Assembly: GCF_014779555.2 (NCBI RefSeq)
Contig: NZ_CP094357.1
Location: forward strand, 1,674,001 to 1,738,000
Direction of reading: 5' to 3'
DNA from: Lysobacter capsici
Lineage (GTDB): Bacteria > Pseudomonadota > Gammaproteobacteria > Xanthomonadales > Xanthomonadaceae
Length of the DNA stretch: 64,000 bases
The first letter of the stretch is position 1. Every line of letters starts with the position of its first letter. Below, one piece after another: positions 44,131-52,900 of this stretch. A program made the translations under genes and the position numbers. The notes under the pieces were generated by a model. The model saw only the letters and a program-made list of their open reading frames with translations. It did no database searches and was not told the origin of the DNA.

Positions 44131-45000
44131 TCACAAACTGCCCAACACCCCGACATGGAACGCATGCACGCGCCGCGCATCGGCGCTGGCCACGCGGAAC
44201 ACGAAGCGGTCCAGGGTCAGTTCCTCGCCGGCCTCGGGCAGGTGCCCGATCGCCGCGGTCACCAGACCGCCGATGGTGTCGTACTCGTCGTCGTCGAAAT
44301 CCGCGCCGAAGCGTTCGTTGAAATCGTCGATCGGGGTCAACGCATCGACCACGTACTGACCGTCGGCCTGGGCCGCGATCAAGGCATCGGGATTCTCGGC
44401 TTCGTCGTGCTCGTCGTCGATCTCGCCGACGATCTGTTCCAGCACGTCCTCGATCGTGAGCAGGCCGGCGACGCCGCCGTGCTCGTCGATCACGATTGCC
44501 ATGTGATTGCGCGACTGGCGGAACTCGCGCAGCAGCACGTCCAGGCGCTTGGACTCGGGAATCAGCACCGCCGGTCGCAGCAACTCGTGAATCGTGCCTG
44601 GACCGTTGTCGGCGACCACGCCGCGCAGCAGGTCCTTGGCCAGCAGGATGCCGAGGATCTCGTCCTTGTCCTCGCCATGCACCGGGAAGCGCGAATGACC
44701 GGACTCGACCACCATCTTCATCAGGTCGAGGAACTTGGCCTCGGCCGGCAGCGCGACCATCTGCGAACGCGGGATCATCACATCGCCGACGGTGAGGTCG
44801 GACACGGCGATCGCGCCTTCCATCATGCGCAAGGTGTCGGCGGCGATCAGCCCGTCGGATTGCGCATCGCGCAACAACTCGACCAGATCTTCGCGGGAAC
44901 TGGGTTCGCCCGACAGCGCGGAGCTGATGCGGTCGAGCCAGGAGCGCCGTTTCTCGTGGTGTTCCGGCGGGTGGGTGCTACTACTGTCGTCCTCGGACAT
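44131..45000 (-). CDS. corC: CorC/HlyC family CBS-domain protein
   Basis: 289 residues, soluble. After a charged N-terminus come DVMIPRSQMVALP, two CBS domains (about 70-190, with GHSRFPVHGEDKDEILGILLAKDLL and NHMAIVIDEHGGVAGLLTIEDVLEQIVGEI) and a C-terminal CorC_HlyC domain (about 205-289, DFNERFGADFDDDEYDTIGGLV). YbeX/CorC is linked to Mg2+/Co2+ resistance and ribosome metabolism. In many proteobacteria it follows phoH and ybeY directly; here those genes lie 10 kb away in the same orientation with a pilus cluster between. Confidence 0.94.
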   Translation of the reverse strand: MSEDDSSSTHPPEHHEKRRSWLDRISSALSGEPSSREDLVELLRDAQSDGLIAADTLRMMEGAIAVSDLTVGDVMIPRSQMVALPAEAKFLDLMKMVVESGHSRFPVHGEDKDEILGILLAKDLLRGVVADNGPGTIHELLRPAVLIPESKRLDVLLREFRQSRNHMAIVIDEHGGVAGLLTIEDVLEQIVGEIDDEHDEAENPDALIAAQADGQYVVDALTPIDDFNERFGADFDDDEYDTIGGLVTAAIGHLPEAGEELTLDRFVFRVASADARRVHAFHVGVLGSL

Positions 45001-45537
45001 TCGGTTCTTGGCTGCGACCCTCGGGGGGAGGGCGTATGGGCCGCAGTTTAACCTGGACCCGGTTCAGGTGGTGGAACGAATGGTTCCGCCAGGCCGGGTG
45101 GCTTCTTCCTGAATAGGCAATCACAGCACAGTCTGCGAGGGTGAACGCAGTTTTGGAGAGGCTGGAGCGAGAAGGGCGGGCACAGATCCCTATATCGGCC
45201 GATTACAGGTGGCTTTCGGGCGTATGGAGTTGGCACTCGACACCGGCACCATCGCCGGCATCACTTTTCGGACGTGAGGCGGATATCGGGTTTTCTAGAG
45301 AGCGCAATTCGTCGCCCGATATGGCACGGGATGATGAATCCTTACCCGCTCAAGTTCGTCCTGCATTTTCGAAAGGTGGCACACGAAATCTAATCCTGGA
45401 TCATTCCATGTGATGTTTTTACGTTCGATACAAGCCCGGTTTTCCGCTTGCCCTCGTCGATATGCCGCTTATCGGCATGGCTGTCCTCTAATCCGGCTCC
45501 GCGGAGATGTGTTCCTCAGGGGAACGTGGAAGCGGAA
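45001..45537. other. Gap between corC and the minor-pilin cluster
   Basis: 537 bases, with more A/T than the sequence to its left. A 90-codon frame at 45141-45413 has no recognisable features and I do not call it. It should hold the corC promoter on the minus strand and a promoter for the first fimT-like gene on the plus strand. Confidence 0.45.
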
Positions 45538-46065
45538 ATGCATACTGGTCATGTCGGCGGCTTTACCGCAATCGAACTATTGGTCGGCGTCGCGCTTATC
45601 GGAATTCTGGCGGCGTTCGCGGTGCCGGGCATGCGCGAGGCATGGAATTCCAATCGCGTTGCGGTATCGGCCAATGAACTGGTCGCCGCGGTCAGCCTCG
45701 CTCGCAATATAGGATTCCGTAACTCGCACGGTGGCTATGTCTGCGCCAGTATCGACGGAGCGAGTTGCAGCAAAGACTGGAGCGACGGCTGGATCGTTTG
45801 GGCCGATCGCGACGGCGATGGGATGCCTTCCACCGTCGAGGTGTTGCGTCAGGTATCGGCCCCGGGTCGAATCGAAATCATGGCGACCGGGATGTCCGGT
45901 GGAGGCAGCGTGCTGGCCTTCGATGAGCGCGGCCGCCTTGTGGGGGCCGCGTCGCCCAGTTTCACCCTCAAGCCGGCGACATGTACGCCTGGCGCGGAAA
46001 ACGTGCGCAAGATCGTGGTGAGCAGGGTCGGACGAGTCCAGCTGGGTCGTGACGTCTGCATTTGA
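45538..46065 (+). CDS. fimT: FimT/GspH-type minor pseudopilin (first copy)
   Basis: 175 residues. A nine-residue leader ends at the prepilin peptidase site GGFTAIELLVGVALIG (Glu at +5), followed by a hydrophobic helix and a globular domain typical of GspH/FimT. The domain contains CASIDGASCSKDWSDGWIVW, then ADRDGDGM, a Cys pair plus acidic loop shared with the two other fimT-like genes here. FimT proteins prime type IV pili and can bind DNA in natural transformation. GGAAGCGGAA precedes the ATG; the frame upstream to 45448 is unlikely. Confidence 0.87.
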   Translation: MHTGHVGGFTAIELLVGVALIGILAAFAVPGMREAWNSNRVAVSANELVAAVSLARNIGFRNSHGGYVCASIDGASCSKDWSDGWIVWADRDGDGMPSTVEVLRQVSAPGRIEIMATGMSGGGSVLAFDERGRLVGAASPSFTLKPATCTPGAENVRKIVVSRVGRVQLGRDVCI

Positions 46066-46248
46066 GCCGGCCAACGAAAAAAACGGATGCCGCGACGAAA
46101 ACGCCGATGACGATTGATTGCCATCCCCAAGATCTCGCCGACCGGGTCGATTGTGCTTGCGATGTCGGGTCGTTGTTAGCTCCATCAGTTCCTCAGGGCG
46201 TCGGATGTGCGCGACGGACGTCGGTGCCGGTGCCAGATCTGCATGCGC

Positions 46249-46776
46249 TTAAATACAGAGCCGATCGCTGTCGCTGGTGATTTTGGCGGCACGGAATCGC
46301 CCCGTGTTCGAAAGCATCAGCTGCCCGATCGCGTTGTGTCGGCGCGAGCAGAGCGTGAAAGTGACATTGGTTCCGGCGCTGTCGCCTTGCGGTTGAAAGA
46401 CGATGCGCTTGCGACCTTCCGTGCTGTATAGCCGCAAACCGCCGGCGACCGGTTCGAAGCGACGGATGACGATGTCACGGCCGCCAAACCGCCGATCGTT
46501 GTCGAGGTCGGCGAAGACCAGCCAACCTCGGCTCCAGTCCGGCGCTTCTTCGCAGTCGCCGGTCTCATTCACAGGGCAGATGACGGTGGCGCTTCCGCTC
46601 GCCACCGCATGACGCGTCGCTGTCAGAAAGCTCTCTCCCAACTGGGTTTGCGCATGGGCGACGTGGGCGCGATCGACGATCCGGCCCAGCGCCGGTAGCG
46701 CGAACCCCAGCACGAGCGTGGCGATCATGAGCGCCACCACCACTTCGATAAGAGACAGTCCTCGTATCCGCCGCAT
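46249..46776 (-). CDS. fimT: FimT/GspH-type minor pseudopilin (second copy, opposite strand)
   Basis: 175 residues. Leader MRRIRG is cut before LSLIEVVVALMIATLVLGF (Glu at +5). The C-terminal domain has CPVNETGDCEEAPDWSRGWL, then VFADLDNDRRFGG, and ends DSDRLCI, much like the first copy (GRDVCI). The gene converges with the first fimT and diverges from the third. AAGGA is correctly spaced for the ATG at 46776 rather than the ATG at 46782. As a single inverted gene it needs its own promoter in the 46777-47210 gap. Confidence 0.86.
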   Translation of the reverse strand: MRRIRGLSLIEVVVALMIATLVLGFALPALGRIVDRAHVAHAQTQLGESFLTATRHAVASGSATVICPVNETGDCEEAPDWSRGWLVFADLDNDRRFGGRDIVIRRFEPVAGGLRLYSTEGRKRIVFQPQGDSAGTNVTFTLCSRRHNAIGQLMLSNTGRFRAAKITSDSDRLCI

Positions 46777-47210
46777 GTGCATTCCTTTGCATGTGAGAGA
46801 GCGGCAGAGTGGCAGGCTGGATCGGACGCGAGAACCGGATGATGCCCCGAACTTGTATCGGAGTACGCCGACGTGGCGTTGGGAGTTCTCCGATACGAAT
46901 TGAGCGAGAGAACGAAGCGATCCCGTGCGCCATGAATCGGCCGAAATCGAGTGTATTTCTATGTATGTTATGTGCCTGCTGTGCCGCTAGGCACTTGGAA
47001 ATAAAGTTGGCGCCGATCGATAAGATTTGACGTCGATCGACGCCATAAAAGCCTCGTGTGCTGCTATCAAATCTTTATTGCTGATTGCGATCACATCAAT
47101 TGTGTATCGCTCGCCGTTTGCCCGAACCCTTGAACCGTTCGTCCCTCGAAAGATAGTGATTCGCGTCGAGTCGCCGTTAACTTCCACACGAAGTTAGTCA
47201 GGGGCTCGCC
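46777..47210. promoter_or_regulatory. Divergent region between fimT copies 2 and 3
   Basis: 434 bases, noticeably A/T-richer than the rest of the window (runs such as TATTTCTATGTATGTTATG near 46955-46975). It must contain promoters in both directions. I see no clear consensus pair, no sigma-54 site and no coding frame. Confidence 0.45.
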
Positions 47211-47768
47211 ATGAAATCGAAGCGTTCCGCCGGATTCACATTGCTGGAGTTGATCGTCGCGGTGACCGTGGCGGCGATCATGTTGGCCATGGCCGTGCCC
47301 AGTCTGGTTTCCACGATCAATCGCAACCGACTCAGTGGAACCGCCAACGAACTGGTCGCCTCGTTGCAGTACGCGCGCCTGGAAGCCATCAAGCGCAACG
47401 CCAGCGTCGAAGTGTGCCGAAGCGCCGATCAAAGCACTTGCAGCAGCGGCTCCGGGCCCTGGGCCGCCTGGATCGTGGTCGTCCCCGATGGCGACGGCAA
47501 CGGCACGGCCAACGATTCGCGGGTGCTTCAGTCGTTCCAGGTGAAATCGCCGGTCGAAGTCCGCAGCGCGGTCGGCAACGGCAAATTCACCTATCGGCCG
47601 GATGGCTTTGCCCGGGCCAGCGATACGCCGCGCGGCGCTTTCCTCAACACCAGTTTCGACATTTGCATCGCGACCAGTTACCCGGCGGAGAACCTGCGCC
47701 GCGTGCGGCTGATTTCCGGTGGACGCGTCGCGACCGACTCCCTCGACGGCAATGGACGGTGCAGTTGA
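47211..47768 (+). CDS. fimT: FimT/GspH-type minor pseudopilin (third copy)
   Basis: 185 residues. Leader MKSKRSAG precedes FTLLELIVAVTVAAIMLAMA (Glu at +5). The domain contains VEVCRSADQSTC, then WAAWIVVVPDGDGNGTANDS and closes GGRVATDSLDGNGRCS. This copy is closest to classical FimT (NRNRLSGTANELVASLQYARLEAIKRN). It is first of a tightly packed plus-strand run fimT-pilV-pilW-pilX-pilY1-pilE; only one base separates its stop from the pilV start. Confidence 0.9.
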   Translation: MKSKRSAGFTLLELIVAVTVAAIMLAMAVPSLVSTINRNRLSGTANELVASLQYARLEAIKRNASVEVCRSADQSTCSSGSGPWAAWIVVVPDGDGNGTANDSRVLQSFQVKSPVEVRSAVGNGKFTYRPDGFARASDTPRGAFLNTSFDICIATSYPAENLRRVRLISGGRVATDSLDGNGRCS

Positions 47769-47769
47769 C

Positions 47770-48297
47770 ATGCGCACACGAGAATCGAAAAGAAACGGAT
47801 CGACGAAACCTGCGGTGGCTCGGTCCTTGCGGCGCCGGCAGACCGGCGTCGGTCTGGTCGAAATTCTGGTCGCGGTGCTGGTGCTGGGTTTCGGCCTTCT
47901 GGGCGTGGCCGCGATGCAGAGCCTTGCGTTGAGGAACAGTCAAAGTTCCATGCAGCGCAGTCAGGCCGTCGTGCAGGCCTATGCCATCGTCGATTCGATG
48001 CGCGCCAACGCCGCGGAGGCCAAGAAAGGGGCCTACAACATGGCCGCGCCGCGCTGCGCGAATGGCGTGATACCCAAGCCCGATTCGACCGCGACCCTGG
48101 CCGTCGCCGACCAGGCGGCATGGATGCAGGGCTTGGCCGCGAGTTTGGGCGCGCGCGATTCGACCTGTGGCCAGGTGACTTGCGACAGCGCCGGCCTGTG
48201 CACGGTCAGCGTGCGTTGGGACGATACGCGGGGCGGCACCGCCGGCGGCGAATCGAACGCGGATAAATTGACCTACACCTTGCAGGTACGGCTATGA
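47770..48297 (+). CDS. pilV: Type IV pilus modification protein PilV
   Basis: 175 residues. A long basic leader (about 24 residues, ending RRRQTG) precedes VGLVEILVAVLVLGFGLLGVA with Glu at +5; AMQSLALRNSQSSMQRSQA is the PilV-typical helix continuation. The C-terminal part is a small beta domain with a Cys pair (STCGQVTCDSAGLC). PilV is a minor pilin at the pilus tip complex with PilW, PilX, FimU/T and PilY1. Its stop overlaps the pilW start by four bases (ATGA). Confidence 0.9.
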   Translation: MRTRESKRNGSTKPAVARSLRRRQTGVGLVEILVAVLVLGFGLLGVAAMQSLALRNSQSSMQRSQAVVQAYAIVDSMRANAAEAKKGAYNMAAPRCANGVIPKPDSTATLAVADQAAWMQGLAASLGARDSTCGQVTCDSAGLCTVSVRWDDTRGGTAGGESNADKLTYTLQVRL

Positions 48298-49316
48298 GCG
48301 GTCCCTCGTATCGCGCAGGCATGGCACGCCGTGCATCGGGCTTCAGTGTGATCGAACTGATGATCGCCCTGGTGCTCGGATTGCTGTTGACGATGGGGGC
48401 GCTGTCGATCTTCCTGTCCGGGCGGGCCGCCTTTCGTACGACTGAAGATCTGTCGCGAGTGCAGGAAGCGGGACGCATCGCCTTCGAATTGATGGCCAGG
48501 GATGTGCGCGAAGCCGGTGGAAACCATTGCGCGTCCACGATTCGTCTCGGCAACGTGGTGACGGAGCGGGACAACGCATTCTGGAGGAACTGGAACAACA
48601 GCCTGACTGGCGTCAGCGGCTCAACCGCATTCGCCACGCCCGCGTTCGGATTCGGCAGCGCCGCTGGCGGCAGGGTGTCGGGAACGGACGGTCTGGAAAT
48701 TCATTCCACGGAAGATCTCGGCCTGTATCTCACCGCGCCGATGGCCGCCAAGGACTCCGATCTGACGGTCAGCGCCGTTCCCTCGGACGTCAAGGCCAAT
48801 GACGTGCTGATGGTCTGCGATTTCCGCCTCGCTTCTCTGTTCAAGGCGACCAGTGTGGGCGCGAATTCGATCGCGCATGGAAGCGGCGGCAACTGCAGCA
48901 CCGGCTTCAGTCGCGAAACTGCTTTGCTGTGCAAGGACGATGCGGCGATTCCCGATACGTCCTGGCATCGGTACGGCGCCAGCGCGACCGTCGTCAGGCC
49001 TCATCTGGTGCGCTGGTTCATCGGCAACAACGACAGCGGGAGCAAGTCGCTGTTTCGCGCGGTAGTCGATTCCAAGGGAATTCAATCGACGCCGGATGAA
49101 GTGGCCGAGGGCGTGAGCCAGATGGCCCTGACCTATCTGGTGAATGGTCGAACCGACTATCAGCCCGCGTCGTCGATCGCCGCCGCCGACTGGGCCAAGG
49201 TCAAGGCCGCGCGCGTGGTGTTGACGCTTGAAAGCGAGCGCAAAAGCGGCATTGGCAACGAAAGCATCAGCCGCAGCGTCACCGCGGTGCTGGCCATGCG
49301 CAATCGAAACCTGTGA
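48294..49316 (+). CDS. pilW: Minor pilin PilW
   Basis: 340 residues. The leader MSGPSYRAGMARRASG is cut before FSVIELMIALVLGLLLTMGA (Glu at +5). The sequence EAGRIAFELMARDVREAGGN after the helix is the PilW signature, followed by a beta-rich globular domain with several Cys and a closing VVLTLESERKSGIGNESISRSVTAVLAMRNRNL. It is translationally coupled to pilV. PilW is part of the tip-priming complex of type IV pili. Confidence 0.92.
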   Translation: MSGPSYRAGMARRASGFSVIELMIALVLGLLLTMGALSIFLSGRAAFRTTEDLSRVQEAGRIAFELMARDVREAGGNHCASTIRLGNVVTERDNAFWRNWNNSLTGVSGSTAFATPAFGFGSAAGGRVSGTDGLEIHSTEDLGLYLTAPMAAKDSDLTVSAVPSDVKANDVLMVCDFRLASLFKATSVGANSIAHGSGGNCSTGFSRETALLCKDDAAIPDTSWHRYGASATVVRPHLVRWFIGNNDSGSKSLFRAVVDSKGIQSTPDEVAEGVSQMALTYLVNGRTDYQPASSIAAADWAKVKAARVVLTLESERKSGIGNESISRSVTAVLAMRNRNL

Positions 49317-49327
49317 GGAGCATCGTC

Positions 49328-49918
49328 ATGTCGTCACGCCGAACTTCGTTCGCCGTACGTTCCAGTCAGAAAGGCGCCGCCTTGGCCGTGATCATGATCA
49401 TGCTGCTGGTCATGATGTTGCTCGGGCTGGCCATATTGCGCAGCACCATGCTTGAAGAGCGAATGAGCGCCGGCATGTACGACCGCGGCATCGCGTTCGA
49501 GTTGGCCGAGCGCGCATTGCGCGAAGGCGAGCAGTCGGTGGATGCGGCGGTAAAAAACGGCAACCCGATCGGCAGAGACTGCTCCGTGCCCACCACGGCC
49601 TGCCCTACGACTCCAGCCGATACGTATATCGGTGGCGGCAGCGCATGCGCCGACGCTTCCGGGGTCGGCTGCTGGGCCAACGCCAGCGTCGGTGATTCCA
49701 AAGTGCCTGCCGCGGGTACGCCGCAGTACTACGTCGAATTCATGGGGCGGCGTACCAGTGCCGACGACATGGGCGATGTCAACGGCAATCCGTACGAACC
49801 TGGAAGCGTGCCGCAGGCCACGGCCGCGTTTTATCGCGTAACCGCGCGCAGCCACGATCCATCCAAAGTTTCCGATCGCGCTGTCGTGGTCTTGCAGTCC
49901 ACCTTGATGAGCTACTGA
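49328..49918 (+). CDS. pilX: Minor pilin PilX
   Basis: 196 residues. Leader of about 17 residues ending SSQK, then GAALAVIMIMLLVMMLLGLAIL, which as in other PilX proteins has no Glu at +5. RSTMLEERMSAGMYDRGIAFELAERALREGE is the PilX N-terminal helix signature. The domain has a Cys-rich middle (CSVPTTACPTTP..). GAGGAG decides for ATG 49328; a GTG at 49313 overlapping the pilW stop is less likely. Confidence 0.9.
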   Translation: MSSRRTSFAVRSSQKGAALAVIMIMLLVMMLLGLAILRSTMLEERMSAGMYDRGIAFELAERALREGEQSVDAAVKNGNPIGRDCSVPTTACPTTPADTYIGGGSACADASGVGCWANASVGDSKVPAAGTPQYYVEFMGRRTSADDMGDVNGNPYEPGSVPQATAAFYRVTARSHDPSKVSDRAVVVLQSTLMSY

Positions 49919-49982
49919 CATGAGACTGCGACTACTCGGCGAAATATCTGAACCCAATACGCGTCCGCTCGGGAGCAAGAGC

Positions 49983-52900
49983 ATGAGATCTTTCGGTAAG
50001 CGTTGCATCGGGCGTGTTCGCGATATGGCGCCGCGAATGGCCGCCGTCCTCATTGGCATGTTGGCCGCGCTGAGCGCGACGCCGGCGGTGTCGGAGGTGC
50101 CGATCCAGTCCAGGCCGTTGGCGCTGGGTAACGACGTGCCCAACAATCTTGTATTGGTGCCCTCGGTCGAGTATCCCACTGTCAACGCCAAGGCCAACTT
50201 CACCATGGTCGGTGGCGCAGACGTTTACAATGCGAGCATCACGTATGTGGGTTATTTCGATTCCGCCAAGTGTTACAAATACAATTTCGCTACCAACGAG
50301 AAAGATCGATTTTTCGAACCGATTGGGGTAACCGCTAATCACCAGTGCTCCGGGGCGCTAAAGCAGTGGAGCGGAAACTTCCTGAACTGGGCCGTTACTC
50401 AGACCATCGACCCGTTCCGTAAGGCGCTGACAGGTGGCTATCGCGTTCGCGACACTGCCACCCAGGTCTGGCTTGAAAAGGCGAGGCACGACAATAACGA
50501 CTACGGCAAGGATTTCTTCCCGGATGTGGGGATTCCAGCATCCGAGATTCAAAGCGTGTTTCCTGCCAGCGCTGAATGGCCGTTGCGCATGAAGGTGCGT
50601 AACCTGGGCAACAAGATGCGCTTCACGCGGGATGGTTCCGGCGACGTCGACGGCAATGCGGTTTCTTATAATCCCGCCACGCACGCTCTCAGCGGCAAAG
50701 CCGGTTCAGCCGCCGACAAGACGGTGTATGAGGTAAGCGTGCGGGTCGCTGTCTGCGTCAATTCGGGTGCGGTAAAGCCCGAGGCGAATTGCAAGCAATA
50801 TGGGAACACGTGGAAGCCGGAAGGCCTAATTCAGAAATATAACGACAAATTGCGTTTCAGCATATTCGGTTATTTGAACGACTCCAGTCCAGATCGCGAC
50901 GGCGGCGTCCTTCGGGCCAGGCAGAAGTACGTTGGGCCGTATAGCTACGATCCCGTGGCGGGGCCGAAAGACAACCCCAATAAAGAGTGGGATCCCATCA
51001 CCGGTATACAGCTTGGCACTTATAATAACCCGGATCCGGTTGACGCAACGGCGACCAATACTCGTAACAACACCAGCGTCGTAGTCAATAGCGGTGTTAT
51101 CAATTATCTCAACAAGTTCGCGCAGACCACCACCAACGACGCCAAGGGGGCGGATAACGTCAGCGAGCTTTACTATGCGGCGGTGCGGTACTTCAGGGGG
51201 CAGGACAATGTTCCCGAATACACCACTATCCCGGCCGGGCAGGCGGCCAAACAGACCGACCTGTTTCCGGTGATCACCGACTGGGTCAATCCGGTCCAGT
51301 ATCAGTGCCAGCGCAACGTGGCGGTCGGCATCGGCGATACCTATACCCATCTGGATAGAAATCTGCCTGGGTCGACGAAGAAGGATTCGGCTCCGGCCAT
51401 GCCGCCGAAGGTGGCGGCGGATACGATGGTCAACGTCGAGACCGCGCTAGGGAATTTGTTTCGGTTGGAAGGTATTGATAAATCGCTTGCCGACAAGTTC
51501 AATCCCGGTGGCAACGTCAATTCAGGTTTCATAGCCGGACTCGCGTATTACTCCCACACCAAGGACATGCAGCCGAACATGCCCGGAATGCAGACCTTAA
51601 GTACCTATTGGGTCGATGTTCTTCCTTTTAAGGTGGTGGTGAGGCGCGAAGATAATCAGTACTACCTCGCGACGAAATACGGCGGCTTCGATGTGCCGGC
51701 GGGATTTGATCCGGATACGCGCGTCGATCCACTCCCGGATGCTCTGTGGACGGATGGCGACAAGGTCGGGCTCGCCAATCAGGTGAATGAGAAGCGTCCG
51801 CGTAATTTCTACGTTGCCTATCAGGCCGAACAGATGGTGTCCGGTCTGACCCGAGCCTTTGAAAGCGCCGGCGCCGATCGCCGCGGCGCGGCCGCGGGTC
51901 TCGGCACCAATGGCGCGACCTTGGAGCAGGGTGCGACGATCTATTCGCCGACCTACTTCAATGACTGGCACGGCGATCTGACGTCGTACCGTATCGACCC
52001 GGTGACCAAGGCGAACATCCCGGTCTGGACGGCAGGAGCGGTCGTACCTGCGCCGGCTGCCCGGAAGATATTCGCCAACAGCGACGGCTATCGGGAATTC
52101 CGGTACGACCTGTTGTCGGCTGCCGACAAGACCAACCTCGGGAGCGGTAGCTTCTCGGGTGCGACCGCGGCCGACGTTGTGGATTACCTGCGCGGAGTAC
52201 GAACCAAGGAAGTCTCCAATGGCGGCCCCTTGCGCAATCGCGGTGGCGTGCTGGGCGATTTCGTCAATTCGTCGCCGGTCTATGTCGGCAAGCCCTCGCC
52301 GAATCAGTACAGCTACGCGACCTTTACCGGCGGTGGCAAGGCGTATAACGACTTCGCCGCTGCCAAGGCAACGCGCACGCCGCTGGTTTATGTCGGCGGC
52401 AATGACGGCATGTTGCACGCATTCAATGCGGCCACGGGCGTGGAGGCGTATGCCTTCGTGCCCGCCGCGGCCCTCAGTATCCCGGGTGGCCTGACCGGGT
52501 ACGCGACGCCCGGCTATCCGCATCGCTATTTCGTGGACGGTGAGCTCACGGTAGCCGACGTCTACCTGGACGGCGCCTGGAAGACCGTGCTGGTAGGGAC
52601 CATGGGGCGCGGCGGCAAGGGGGTTTTCGCGCTCGACATCACCGATCCGGGCGACATTAAATTCCTTTGGGAAAAGTACGGAACGCAGGTTCCGAGCCTT
52701 GGCAACAACTTGGGCAAGCCGGTGATCGCGCAGACGGCCAATGGCGTGTGGCGGGTCCTGCTGGGCAACGGTCCCAATAGCGCGGACGGAAAGTCGCAGT
52801 TGGTGACCTTGGATGTAGGTACGGGCGCCGTGAGCGCGATTGATACCGGGGTCGGTTCCGACAATGGATTGTCGGGTGTGCGGACCTGGGATTCCAACGC

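Noticed and set aside
43795-44160. An 18-base near-match between the 43.8-kb gap and the 3' end of corC
   Set aside because: One mismatch in 18 bases is suggestive, but similarity does not extend and no reading frame supports a decayed corC copy.
45322-45382. Two TGGCAC sequences that could be sigma-54 -24 boxes for pilin genes
   Set aside because: Neither is followed by a TTGC-type -12 element at the required distance.
45141-45413. A 90-codon frame upstream of the first fimT
   Set aside because: No signal peptide, domain, good Shine-Dalgarno or coding bias. Kept as non-coding.
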